Shown in pieces: positions 40,877 to 51,186 of a stretch of DNA of 64,000 nucleotides; position 1 is the first letter of the stretch, and each line of letters starts with the position of its first letter. The DNA is from Streptomyces mexicanus (GTDB taxonomy: Bacteria > Actinomycetota > Actinomycetes > Streptomycetales > Streptomycetaceae): contig NZ_LR732544.1 in NCBI RefSeq assembly GCF_902506575.1, forward strand, positions 712,231-776,230, given 5' to 3'. A program made the translations under genes and the position numbers. A model generated the notes under the pieces. The model was not told the origin of the DNA and did not search any database. It saw only the letters and a program-made list of their open reading frames with translations.

Positions 40877-42826
40877 TCACCCCCGAGCGCCGACTGCCGC
40901 AACGCTGGCCCGCCATTCCGGCGCGTCCGGTTCCTCGTGGAACTCCAGCAGGTGCTGTCCCGCATGGCGGGCCAAGGCGTCGCGGACCTGGACCGGAGTC
41001 ACGTGGAAGAACTCACGCCGCGCGTTGACGCGGTTGACGCGGTAGGCCTCGAACTCCTGGTGCAGCGCGCGCTCCAGGCCGACGGCGTCGTCACTGTAGA
41101 TCAGGGCGTGCACGTCGAAACGGAAGGGGACGGAGGCGTCACCGAGTTCGTTGACGCGGTCCATGGGGTCGAGGCGCCGGGTGAGACCGATCTTGACCAT
41201 GGACTCGCCGAACGCGCCGATGTTGGAGATGACGTACACGTATCCGGCGCGGCGGTTTGCCTCACGCCGGTCGATGGCCTCCTCCTCCGCGTCGATGTCG
41301 GCGAGCTTCCGCTGCAGTTCCTCGATCTGGGCGGCGTCCGCCTGGCCGGCGGAACGAGCCCGGTTCAGCGCCAGGACCAGGCGGTTGCGCTCCTTGTCCA
41401 GACGCGCCCGTTCGCGGGCGATCTCCCGCTCCAGGCGTTCCTCCTCGCGCTGGCGGGCCCGTTCCTCCCGGCGCCGTTCCTTCTCCTCCTCCACCTTGAC
41501 CAGGTAGTCGGCGGTCAGCTCCAGCTCCTGCACGCGCAACCGGTGGTACTCGTCGGTGACGCGGATCTGCATGGTCTTGCCGAGCCGGGCGATCGTCTCG
41601 CGGGACTTCTCCAACCGGTCGATGAGCGAGAGGAGGCGGTGCGGCTTCATCCCCCGCACGGCGGCGTCCGCCTCGGCGTTGTAGGCACGCAGCATCAGCT
41701 TGGAGAAGTCACGCACCATCCGCCGACCCTCGGCCGCGGAGCCGTTGACCGTCCATTCGGTGACGCCGACGACCGCGCGACCGTTCTTGGTGAGCACCTT
41801 GTACTGGTCCTTGATGCGCTCCAGGCGCGTCCTGTAGGCGACGGCGTCGGCCAGCGGGTGGCGGTATTCGTAAATGCCCGCTTCCTGCAGCATCGTCTGG
41901 TCGTCGGTGACGACCAGGCCGCTCCGGGCCGCGGCCAGCCGCCGCTCCGCCTCCTGGGCCTGCGCCTCCATCTCGTTCAGGCGCTGCCGGGCGCCGTGGA
42001 GTTGACGCTCGGCACGTTCGGCGGCCGCTTCCACCTTGGCGTCGAGCACGGCGTCGATCCGCTGCAGCTCGGCCAGATGCTCTGCATGGGTGCGGCGGAT
42101 CCGTTCGGTCTCCTGGACCAGCCGGGTGGCGTCCGCACCGAGGAGGGCGTTCAACTCGGCCAGCAGGCGGGCGTTCTCCGTACGCAGGGACTCGTTCTCG
42201 GTGGTGCGAGCGCGCAGTTCTTCACCGAGCCGGGCGGCTTCCGCCTCGGCTTCCTTGCGGCGACGGCCGAAAAGTCCGCCCGCTCCGCCACTGGTGCCAG
42301 GGGACGGCTGCGGTGGTACCGGGACTGCCGGAACCGGCGGTGCCGGCTGGACCGGGACTGACGGCACAGGGGCGACCACGGGTGCGGCGGGCGGCTGCCC
42401 GTGCAGGTGATGCGCGGTACTGCCGGTCTGGACCGCGTACCACTGCCGCCACTGCTGAAGCCGGTCGGCCAGGTGCCGGCCATCCCGTTTGTCCATGTTC
42501 TTGAACTCGACCGGCCGGCCGGCGACGAACAGCGTGAGAACGGCCTGACCCAGCCCGCTCGCCCACCGCACATCCGAGATCTCCCCCAGACCATGCGTCA
42601 CCAGGCGCTGGCCGGCCCAGCCCTGGGCCCGGAACAGCACCCGGCGGTCGGTGAGGGCGAGCACCCCGATGACTCCGTCGTGGTGAGCCACGGCCAGGAC
42701 ATCCACCGTCTCGTCCGGCGTCAGAACCTCCGGCAGCTTCTTGACGGTTCCCTTGACCGGGAACCAGAGGCCCCTGATGGCCGCGGCGGCCGCGTTCACA
42801 TCGGGTCGCGAGGACTGTACGGACAC
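40877..42826 (-). CDS. DUF4041 and GIY-YIG (T5orf172) nuclease-like protein with N-terminal PH-like domain
   Basis: 649 residues. Order: PH-like domain at about 15-125 (GVIGVLALTDRRVLFRAQGW), Pro-rich linker 140-175, coiled coil 185-300 (LRARTTENESLRTENARLLA), DUF4041 at about 300-440 (LKMLRAYNAEAD-like region, DFSKLMLRAYNAEADAAVRG), charged coiled coil 440-540 (RREERARQREEERLEREIAR), and a C-terminal T5orf172 GIY-YIG domain with GYVYVISNIGAFGESMVKIG and RVNELGDASVPFRFDVHALI. This architecture is found in phage and bacterial genomes as a putative nuclease or DNA-structure sensor. GTG 42826 follows AAGGAC. It is a possible defence gene but stands alone. Confidence 0.82.
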   Translation of the reverse strand: MSVQSSRPDVNAAAAAIRGLWFPVKGTVKKLPEVLTPDETVDVLAVAHHDGVIGVLALTDRRVLFRAQGWAGQRLVTHGLGEISDVRWASGLGQAVLTLFVAGRPVEFKNMDKRDGRHLADRLQQWRQWYAVQTGSTAHHLHGQPPAAPVVAPVPSVPVQPAPPVPAVPVPPQPSPGTSGGAGGLFGRRRKEAEAEAARLGEELRARTTENESLRTENARLLAELNALLGADATRLVQETERIRRTHAEHLAELQRIDAVLDAKVEAAAERAERQLHGARQRLNEMEAQAQEAERRLAAARSGLVVTDDQTMLQEAGIYEYRHPLADAVAYRTRLERIKDQYKVLTKNGRAVVGVTEWTVNGSAAEGRRMVRDFSKLMLRAYNAEADAAVRGMKPHRLLSLIDRLEKSRETIARLGKTMQIRVTDEYHRLRVQELELTADYLVKVEEEKERRREERARQREEERLEREIARERARLDKERNRLVLALNRARSAGQADAAQIEELQRKLADIDAEEEAIDRREANRRAGYVYVISNIGAFGESMVKIGLTRRLDPMDRVNELGDASVPFRFDVHALIYSDDAVGLERALHQEFEAYRVNRVNARREFFHVTPVQVRDALARHAGQHLLEFHEEPDAPEWRASVAAVGARG

Positions 42827-43101
42827 GTGGGCGTCCTTCCTGGGTGCTCCGAGGGCAGATGGCACACCTGGCTGGGACGTCCGCTGCAACCGTCATGCCC
42901 GAGAGCAAGCACGCCCCCGCATGTCGACCTCGTGAGCCATCGCCACGCCCCCCAGGCGCCGTAAAGGGCTCCATCCTACGTTCTCCCGGCGGATCGTGGA
43001 GGCAATGTGAACCTTACGCGACGGTAAGGTGCTCCCTCGGGCGATGTTCGACAGCCCGTCAGATCATGACCATGGCCGATTCAGGACGGAGCCAGGCAGC
43101 C
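42827..43101. other. divergent promoter region
   Basis: Between the GIY-YIG gene and the methyltransferase gene. It contains two earlier in-frame ATG codons for the methyltransferase (43066, 43072). No strong promoter pair was picked out. Confidence 0.3.
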
Positions 43102-43923
43102 ATGACCTCCCCCGGCGGCGGTGACCGCCGCGCCTCCCTTCACGAGATCGACACGAGCAGGCCGCATCCGGCGCGGATGTACGACTACTTCCTCGGCGGG
43201 AAGGACCATTACGAGGTCGACCAGGCGGCCGCCGAGAAGTTCATGGCCATGGCACCGGAGGTGCGGGAGGGCGTACGGGCCAATCGGCGCTTCCTGCACC
43301 GGGCGGTGCGGCACGTCGTCGCCGAGGGCGGCGTCCGGCAGATCCTCGACGTGGGCACGGGCCTGCCGACGGAGCCCACCGTGCACCAGGTCGCGCAGGC
43401 CGTGGCCCCGCGGACGCGGGTCGCCTACGTGGACAACGACCCGATCGTCAGCACGCACTCGATGGCGCTTCTGGACGGCGCGGACGGCACCTCCGTCGTC
43501 CTGGCCGACCTGCGGGACCCGCAGGGTATCCTGGCCCACCCCGAGGTGCGCAGGGTCATCGACTTCGAGGAGCCGGTGGCGCTGCTGCTGGTCGCCGTCG
43601 TGCACTTCCTGGCCGACGCCGACGACCCGGACGGCATCGTCGCCACCCTCCGCGACGCGCTGCCCGAGGGTTCCTACCTGGTGCTCTCGCACGCCACGGG
43701 CGACCTGCACGAGGACCGGCGCGAGGACGCGGCAGCCGTCTACAACAGCGCCAGTGCCACCATGAACCTCCGCTCGCACGAGCGGGTGTCGGACTTCTTC
43801 GGTGACTTCGCCCTGGTCGACCCGGGCCTGGTCAGGGTGACCCACTGGCGGCCCGAGGAGCCGGTGCGGCCCAATGCCCCGGCGATCGGGATCTACGGCG
43901 GAGTGGCCCGCAAGGACGGCTGA
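43102..43923 (+). CDS. SAM-dependent methyltransferase, SAV2177 family (second copy)
   Basis: 273 residues: EIDTSRPHPARMYDYFLGGK, VRANRRFLHRAVRHVVAEGG, ILDVGTGLPTEPTVHQVAQA and VAYVDNDPIVSTHSMALLDG are the family signatures, with SAM bound at the DVGTG loop. It resembles the protein at 11191-12006 in every motif but diverges in the C-terminal half (DFFGDFALVDPGLVRVTHWR). ATG 43102 is chosen for its nearby AGG; ATG 43066 and 43072 are in frame. It is monocistronic. Substrate unknown. Confidence 0.85.
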   Translation: MTSPGGGDRRASLHEIDTSRPHPARMYDYFLGGKDHYEVDQAAAEKFMAMAPEVREGVRANRRFLHRAVRHVVAEGGVRQILDVGTGLPTEPTVHQVAQAVAPRTRVAYVDNDPIVSTHSMALLDGADGTSVVLADLRDPQGILAHPEVRRVIDFEEPVALLLVAVVHFLADADDPDGIVATLRDALPEGSYLVLSHATGDLHEDRREDAAAVYNSASATMNLRSHERVSDFFGDFALVDPGLVRVTHWRPEEPVRPNAPAIGIYGGVARKDG

Positions 43924-44044
43924 CCGGCGGCCGGACGGGCGGGCCTTGCCCTGCCGAGGGCGGCCGGACAGGCCCGAGCGCGCCCGGCCGGGCCCGGGGC
44001 CCGCCGGCTCTCCGGGCCGGCCCGTCCGGCTCGCGCCGTCGCGC

Positions 44045-45928
44045 TCACTTCTTCTGTTCGACGCGCACCCAGTCCACCACCACCTGGGCTTCTCCGGCCG
44101 CGATCCTGTCCACGCTGGACTGCGGCAGGCCCCAGTAGGGGCTGGTCACGTGGTTCCAGCCGGCCGGGTAGGCGCCACCCAGGGCGAGGTTCAGGATGAG
44201 GTACTGGCTGTGGTCGTAGACCCACTGGCCGCGCGTCGACTCCAGCTTGGTGCGGGACGTCTCCTGCACCAGGCGGTCGTCGACCGTGAAGCGCATCGCC
44301 GTCGGGGTCCACTCCACCGCATAGGTGTGCCACTGGTCGGCCGTGCCGCCGCCCGGGTAGGTCTGGCGGGCGCCGATGTTGCCGTCGGCCGAGTAGCCGG
44401 GGCCGTGCAGGGAGGTGCTGGTCCAGTCGCCGTACCCGATGTTCTCCATGATGTCGGTCTCGCCGCAGGCCGGCCAGGACACCGACGGGTCGTCGACGTT
44501 GCTGCCCAGCAGCCAGAACGCGGGCCAGAAGCCCTCTCCGACCGGCAGTTTCATCCGCGCGCTGACCTTGCCGTAGGTGAAGTCGAACTTGGTGTGGGTG
44601 TCGATGCGACCCGAGGTGAAGTCGTAGGTGCCGCCGCCGGCTTTGGTGCAGCCCTTGCAGTACCCGGCCCGCAGGATCAGGTTGCCGTCCTGGGTGCTGA
44701 CGTTGTCCGGCGAGTCCACGTAGGCCTGCGACTCGCCGTTGACGGATCCCATGTCGGTGCCGGTGCGCACGACCCGCCACTTGGCGCGGTCCAGGCCCGC
44801 ACCGGTGAAGTCGTCGAAGAAGGTGGTCTGGTACGTACCCGGCCGGTCGGCGGGCAGGGCGGGGTAGGCGGCGTTCGCGCTGCCGCCGGTGCCCCAGACC
44901 TGGAACTCGTACAGGGAGTAGCCGAACTGGGCGGTGGCCGGGGCCGGGTTGTAGAAGGAGCGGCGTTCCTTGCCGAGCATGCGGACGTAGCGGCCGGTGA
45001 CGGGCTGGGGCAGCCGCACGCTGTCGTGCAGGCCGGCCGCGTCGCCTGGGGCCTTGACGTCGGCCCGGCGGGCGGCGACCTCGGAGGCGGAGGGCTCGTA
45101 GACGGTGCGCCAGGTGCGGTTGTCGTCGGAGACCTGGAGCAGATAGTCGACCGCGTACGCGGACTCCCAGTACAGATCGACCGTGTCGATCGTCGAGGTG
45201 GCGCCGAGGTCGACGGAGACCCAGCGGTCGGCGTTCCAGTCACTGGCCCACCGGCTCGCGCCGCCCTTGAGGTCGGTGGGCCAGCCGCCGTCCGTGACGA
45301 AGGCCGGTGACGTGCCCGCGTCCTGGTAGAAGTCGGCGTATGCGGGGTGGTGGAGGGCGAGGTTGGTGCGGGTCGCGGAGGCAGGGGCGGGCTCGCCGCC
45401 GTAGACCTTGAAGGAGTACAGCGAGTAGCCGTAGGGCGTGGCGCGCTCGATGCCGCGCAGGCGGACGTAACGGCCGGTCACCTCCTGCGGGTAGGTGTGC
45501 GCGGTGACCGAGCCGCCGGTGCCGGCGTCCTCGGTGTAGAAGGGTGTCCAGTCGGTGCCGTTCCTCGACACTTCCAGCACGTACCGCTTGCCGTAGGCGG
45601 CCTCCCAGTCCAGCTGGACCCGGTCGATGCGGAGGGTCGTGCCGAGGTCCACGCGGATCCAGGCGTCATCGGCGAAGTTGCTGGACCAGCGGGTCGCGCC
45701 GTCGCCGTCGAAGGCGAGGCCCGGTGCGGTGCCGCCGTTCTCGCTGCCGGAGGCGGTCACGGCGGAGGGGTCGGCGGCGTAGGCGGCGGCCGCCCGGTCG
45801 GTGTCCCAGCTCGCGGCGGTGGCCGCCGGGGTGGCCGCGTGTGCGGGTGCGGTGAGGACCGGGCCGGCCGTCAGCAGCGCCAGCGCGGCGAGCGCGGTCA
45901 GCAGGGTGCGGGGGGTACGGGACGGCAT
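44045..45928 (-). CDS. secreted endo-beta-1,3-glucanase: CBM32-CBM32-GH16
   Basis: 627 residues. A signal peptide (LLTALAALALLTAGPVLTA) is followed by two F5/8-type (CBM32) lectin domains, about 35-185 and 195-345 (ATRWSSNFADDAWIRVDLGT; WASDWNADRWVSVDLGATS; each ending VTGRYVRLxGxERxxxYGYSL), and a GH16 catalytic domain to the end. The GH16 active site is GETDIMENIGYGDW, with Glu-x-Asp-x-x-Glu as nucleophile, helper and acid/base; FWPAFWLLGS and QWHTYAVEW flank it. It cuts internal beta-1,3 bonds of laminarin-like glucans. ATG 45928 follows AAGGAG. It is downstream of the GH1 gene but separated by a terminator, so it likely has its own promoter. Confidence 0.93.
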   Translation of the reverse strand: MPSRTPRTLLTALAALALLTAGPVLTAPAHAATPAATAASWDTDRAAAAYAADPSAVTASGSENGGTAPGLAFDGDGATRWSSNFADDAWIRVDLGTTLRIDRVQLDWEAAYGKRYVLEVSRNGTDWTPFYTEDAGTGGSVTAHTYPQEVTGRYVRLRGIERATPYGYSLYSFKVYGGEPAPASATRTNLALHHPAYADFYQDAGTSPAFVTDGGWPTDLKGGASRWASDWNADRWVSVDLGATSTIDTVDLYWESAYAVDYLLQVSDDNRTWRTVYEPSASEVAARRADVKAPGDAAGLHDSVRLPQPVTGRYVRMLGKERRSFYNPAPATAQFGYSLYEFQVWGTGGSANAAYPALPADRPGTYQTTFFDDFTGAGLDRAKWRVVRTGTDMGSVNGESQAYVDSPDNVSTQDGNLILRAGYCKGCTKAGGGTYDFTSGRIDTHTKFDFTYGKVSARMKLPVGEGFWPAFWLLGSNVDDPSVSWPACGETDIMENIGYGDWTSTSLHGPGYSADGNIGARQTYPGGGTADQWHTYAVEWTPTAMRFTVDDRLVQETSRTKLESTRGQWVYDHSQYLILNLALGGAYPAGWNHVTSPYWGLPQSSVDRIAAGEAQVVVDWVRVEQKK

Positions 45929-45999
45929 GCGGCTCTCCTTGGGGAGGTGAGGTGGGGTGTGCAGTGCCGGGCAGGGGCCGTACGGGGAACGGACATGAA

Positions 46000-46015
46000 T
46001 GTCGCGTACATGACA
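46000..46015. promoter_or_regulatory. candidate operator upstream of the GH16 gene
   Basis: TGTC-GCGTACAT-GACA, an inverted repeat about 72 bases upstream of the GH16 start, in a locally A/T-richer patch with repeated ACAT. It differs from the GAGAGCGCTCTC sites of the island, so if real it implies separate control. Confidence 0.3.
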
Positions 46016-46069
46016 TACATGGAAGGGCGTGAGGCGCATGGACCGCGGCGCGCGCTGCGGTGCGTGGTG

Positions 46070-46107
46070 CCCCGGGGGCGCGGGCTCCCGCGTCCGCGCC
46101 CCCGGGG
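46070..46107 (-). terminator. terminator of the ABC-GH1 operon
   Basis: Perfect 14-bp stem CCCCGGGGGCGCGG/CCGCGCCCCCGGGG with a 10-base loop, nine bases past the GH1 stop. It separates the transport operon from GH16. Confidence 0.8.
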
Positions 46108-46115
46108 AGTCGGTC

Positions 46116-48377
<2,262 letters not shown>

Positions 48378-48385
<8 letters not shown>

Positions 48386-49376
48386 CGGCGGTCCTCCGTC
48401 CGCGCGAGGTGAGGGCCAGGTACACGCCCGTGACCAGCAGCAGGAACAGCAGCAGCAGGACGGACATCGCCGAGCCGGTGCCGAAGTCCCAACTGACGAA
48501 GGACGCCTGGTAGATGTGGACCGAGACGAGGTCCGCGGCGCGCGGCGCGGCCCTGCCGAACATGACGTACGGGGTGTTGAAGTCGTTGAACGTCCACAGG
48601 AACAGCACCAGCACGAGCACCTGGTTGACGGGGCGCAGCGACGGCAGGGTGATCCGGCGGATCTGCTGCCACATCCCGGCGCCGTCGAGGGCGGCCGCCT
48701 CGTACAGCTCGCGCGGGATGTTCTGCAGCCCGGCCATGACGATGAGGAAGGCGAACGGCCAGCCCTTCCACACCGACACGGTCAGCAGCGCGTAGAAGCT
48801 GTTGTCGCCGATCAGCCAGAACGACGGTTTGTCGGTCAGGTGCAGCTGGTCGTGCAGGACGTGGTTCACCAGGCCGTTGTCGTGCTGGAACATGAACACC
48901 CAGGTGATGACGGCCGCGTAGACCGGCAGCGCGTAGGGCACGAGGAACAGCGCGCGCAGCAGGCCCCGGCCGCGGAAGGTGTCCTGCATGCAGATCGCGG
49001 CGGCCGTGCCGATCAGCCAGCACAGGGCGACGGAGAGCAGGGTGAAGCCCACGGTGACGAGGAAGGAGTGCAGCAGGGCCTCGCCGACGGGGGCGTCGAA
49101 GTCCACCGAGATGCGGTAGTTCTCCGGGCCCGACCAGGGTGCGGCGGTCCAGTTGCGGATGTAGAACTGCGTGAGCTCCTTGAAGCTCATCACCACGCCG
49201 ATCACCATCGGCACCAGGTGGACCAGCAGTTCCAGGAGCAGGGCGGGCAGGAGCAGCAGGTAGGGCAGTGCGGCGCGGCGGATCCGCCCGGGGCGGCGGC
49301 GCGGGCCGGCCGCCCCGGGGGTCTTGTGGTGTACGGCGGGCCGGCCGGCGTCCACGGTGGTCGTCATCGTGCTCAC
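48378..49376 (-). CDS. sugar ABC transporter permease (MalF/CebF type)
   Basis: 332 residues, six to seven transmembrane helices (PYLLLLPALLLELLVHLVPM, LLSVALCWLIGTAAAICMQD and others) and an EAA loop [20 protein letters not shown] with LPSLRP. GTG 49376 overlaps the stop of the binding-protein gene by four bases (GTGA); ATG 49367 is an alternative. It pairs with the permease at 47522 to form the membrane channel. Confidence 0.9.
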
Positions 49377-50689
49377 TTCGCCGGCATCTGCTGCTGGGCC
49401 TTGAGGAGCTTGGCCTTGACGGAGTCGGTGGTCACCGCGCGGCCGGCGGCGGCGTCGGCGAACAGCTCCTTGACGGCCGTGCCGACGGTCGTCTCGAACT
49501 GGGACTCGGAGGGCACCTGGGGCAGCGCGGCGGCGCTGGTCGCCAGGGTGTTCTTCAGCACGGCGTTGTCCGGGGTGTTGAACGCGGGGTCCGACTGGGC
49601 GGTCTTGACCGGCGGGATGGAGCTGAACGCCTTGTTGAGGATCTTCTGCTCGTCGTCGCTGGTCAGGAACTTCACGAACCGGGTGGCGCCGTCCAGGTTG
49701 TGGGTGTTCTTGAAGACGGCGACGTTGACGCCGGCGACCATGGAGTTCACCTGGGTGCCGGTGCCCGGGGTGCCGGACTGCACGGGCACCGGCGCGACCC
49801 CGTAGGCGTCCTGGCTCATGCCCTGGGACTTGAGGTTGGCGGAGGCGGTCTGCCACAGCAGCATGGCCGTCTTGCCCTTGGCGAAGTCGCTCACCGACTG
49901 GTTCTGCGCGTACTCGGCGTTGCCGGCCGGGATGACCTTGTCCTTGGCCATCAGGTCGACGTACTGCTTGACGGCCGCGACCACGCCGTCGCTGGTGAAG
50001 TCGGGCTTGCCGTCGGAGGTGAAGAAGTCGGCGCCGTGCTGCTTGGCGAAGACGAACACGTGGTGGACGTTCTCGTTGAGGCTGGAGCCCTCGGCGCCGA
50101 TCACCTGCTTGCCCTTGGCCTGGATCTTCTTGCCGTCGGCGATCAGCTCCGCCCAGGTGGCGGGCGGCTTGGCGATGCCGGCGTCGGCGAAGATCTTCTT
50201 GTTGTAGTAGAGCCCGTACGCCATGGAGTACAGCGGCACGGCCGCCGGGTCCTTGCCGGGCGCACCGGTGGAGCCGAGGGCGGAGTCGACGAACCGGTCC
50301 TTGCCGCCGATCTTCGCGAAGTTCTTCGCGTCCCAGGGCAGCAGCGCGCCGGTGGCCTGCAGGGAGGCGCTCCAGGTGTTGCCGATGTTCAGCACGTCCG
50401 GGCCCTGCCCGGAGGTGGTCGCGGTGAGGATCCGGTTCAGCAGGTCGTTCCAGGGCACCACCTCCAGCTTCACCTTGATCCCGGTCTGCTTCTCGAACTT
50501 GTCGAGTTCGGGCTGGAGGACCTTCTTGTCGATTTCGACGCTGGCGCCCTGGTTGGAGGCCCAGTACGTGAGGGTCTTGGGCGAGTCGTTGGACCCGCCG
50601 CCCGTCGACGACCCGCCTCCGCAGGCCGAGGCCGCCAGGGCGAGAGACATGGTGACGGCGCCTACGGCCGCGGCTCGGATGCTGCGCAT
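49373..50689 (-). CDS. sugar ABC transporter substrate-binding lipoprotein
   Basis: 438 residues. A lipoprotein signal with lipobox LAASAC (lipidated Cys about residue 22) is followed by a Gly/Ser linker and a family 1 extracellular solute-binding fold: KTLTYWASNQGASVEIDKKV, WNDLLNRILTATTSGQGPDV, MAYGLYYNKKIFADAGIAKP, VNVAVFKNTHNLDGATRFVK. Family and neighbours predict capture of beta-glucan oligosaccharides. ATG 50689 follows AGGAG. It is the first gene of the operon, and an A/T-rich dyad about 105 bases upstream may be its operator. Confidence 0.92.
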   Translation of the reverse strand: MRSIRAAAVGAVTMSLALAASACGGGSSTGGGSNDSPKTLTYWASNQGASVEIDKKVLQPELDKFEKQTGIKVKLEVVPWNDLLNRILTATTSGQGPDVLNIGNTWSASLQATGALLPWDAKNFAKIGGKDRFVDSALGSTGAPGKDPAAVPLYSMAYGLYYNKKIFADAGIAKPPATWAELIADGKKIQAKGKQVIGAEGSSLNENVHHVFVFAKQHGADFFTSDGKPDFTSDGVVAAVKQYVDLMAKDKVIPAGNAEYAQNQSVSDFAKGKTAMLLWQTASANLKSQGMSQDAYGVAPVPVQSGTPGTGTQVNSMVAGVNVAVFKNTHNLDGATRFVKFLTSDDEQKILNKAFSSIPPVKTAQSDPAFNTPDNAVLKNTLATSAAALPQVPSESQFETTVGTAVKELFADAAAGRAVTTDSVKAKLLKAQQQMPAK

Positions 50690-50793
50690 GGCTCCTGGTG
50701 TCCCTTTCCGGGAGTCGAGAACCGCGAGGAGGCCGCGGAAGGGCGATACTCGGCCGCAACGTCCGAGTTCGACTTCCGAAGCCACCTCAGGGC

Positions 50794-50815
50794 TTAATTT
50801 AGGACGTGAGTTAAA
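50794..50815. promoter_or_regulatory. A/T-rich imperfect dyad upstream of the ABC operon
   Basis: TTAATTTAGGACGTGAGTTAAA is strikingly A/T-rich for this genome and has TTAA at both ends. Such sites are typical of ROK-family repressor operators in Streptomyces sugar operons. It is unlike the GAGAGCGCTCTC sites, so importer and exo-enzymes may answer to different regulators. Confidence 0.45.
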
Positions 50816-51132
50816 ACCTCCGGGGTGGCTCCGTCAAGGGATACGACAACGGCGAGGAGGCCGAGAGGGGCGCACCGGGCGCGACCGAGCCCCGCGCACA
50901 GGCCCGACAGCACCCCTGACCAGCACCGGAAGCCCGAGGCCGGCGCATTGCAACGGTTGGATATCGACGGCGTTCGACGACGTGCGAGCCGGGTGCCGGG
51001 GAGGGCGTCCCCCATGGTCGCAGGGGCGGGCCGGGGCGCCTGACGGACGGTCGGCAAGCCCGCGCGTCCCACCGGTCGTTCCTGTCCCGCCTCTTGACGC
51101 TTCGTTCACCCGCGTGAACCATTCAGCGGCGA

Positions 51133-51144
51133 GAGAGCGCTCTC
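51133..51144. promoter_or_regulatory. palindromic operator, GAGAGCGCTCTC, site 1
   Basis: Perfect 12-bp palindrome about 43 bases upstream of the putative GH55 start. It resembles the CebR box TGGGAGCGCTCCCA in its AGCGCT core, typical of LacI-family repressors. It recurs at 60975 and 62480. Confidence 0.7.
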
Positions 51145-51186
51145 GAACCCCACCCCGTTCACTTCATGAACCAGGAGAGCCGCCCC

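Larger units (their letters stand above)
50690..51186. other. divergent control region of the glucan island
   Basis: 497 bases between the ABC operon and the plus-strand GH55 gene. It holds the A/T-rich dyad at 50794-50815 and the palindrome at 51133-51144. Between them (50830-51110) no gene is convincing, although several frames are open. Confidence 0.4.
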
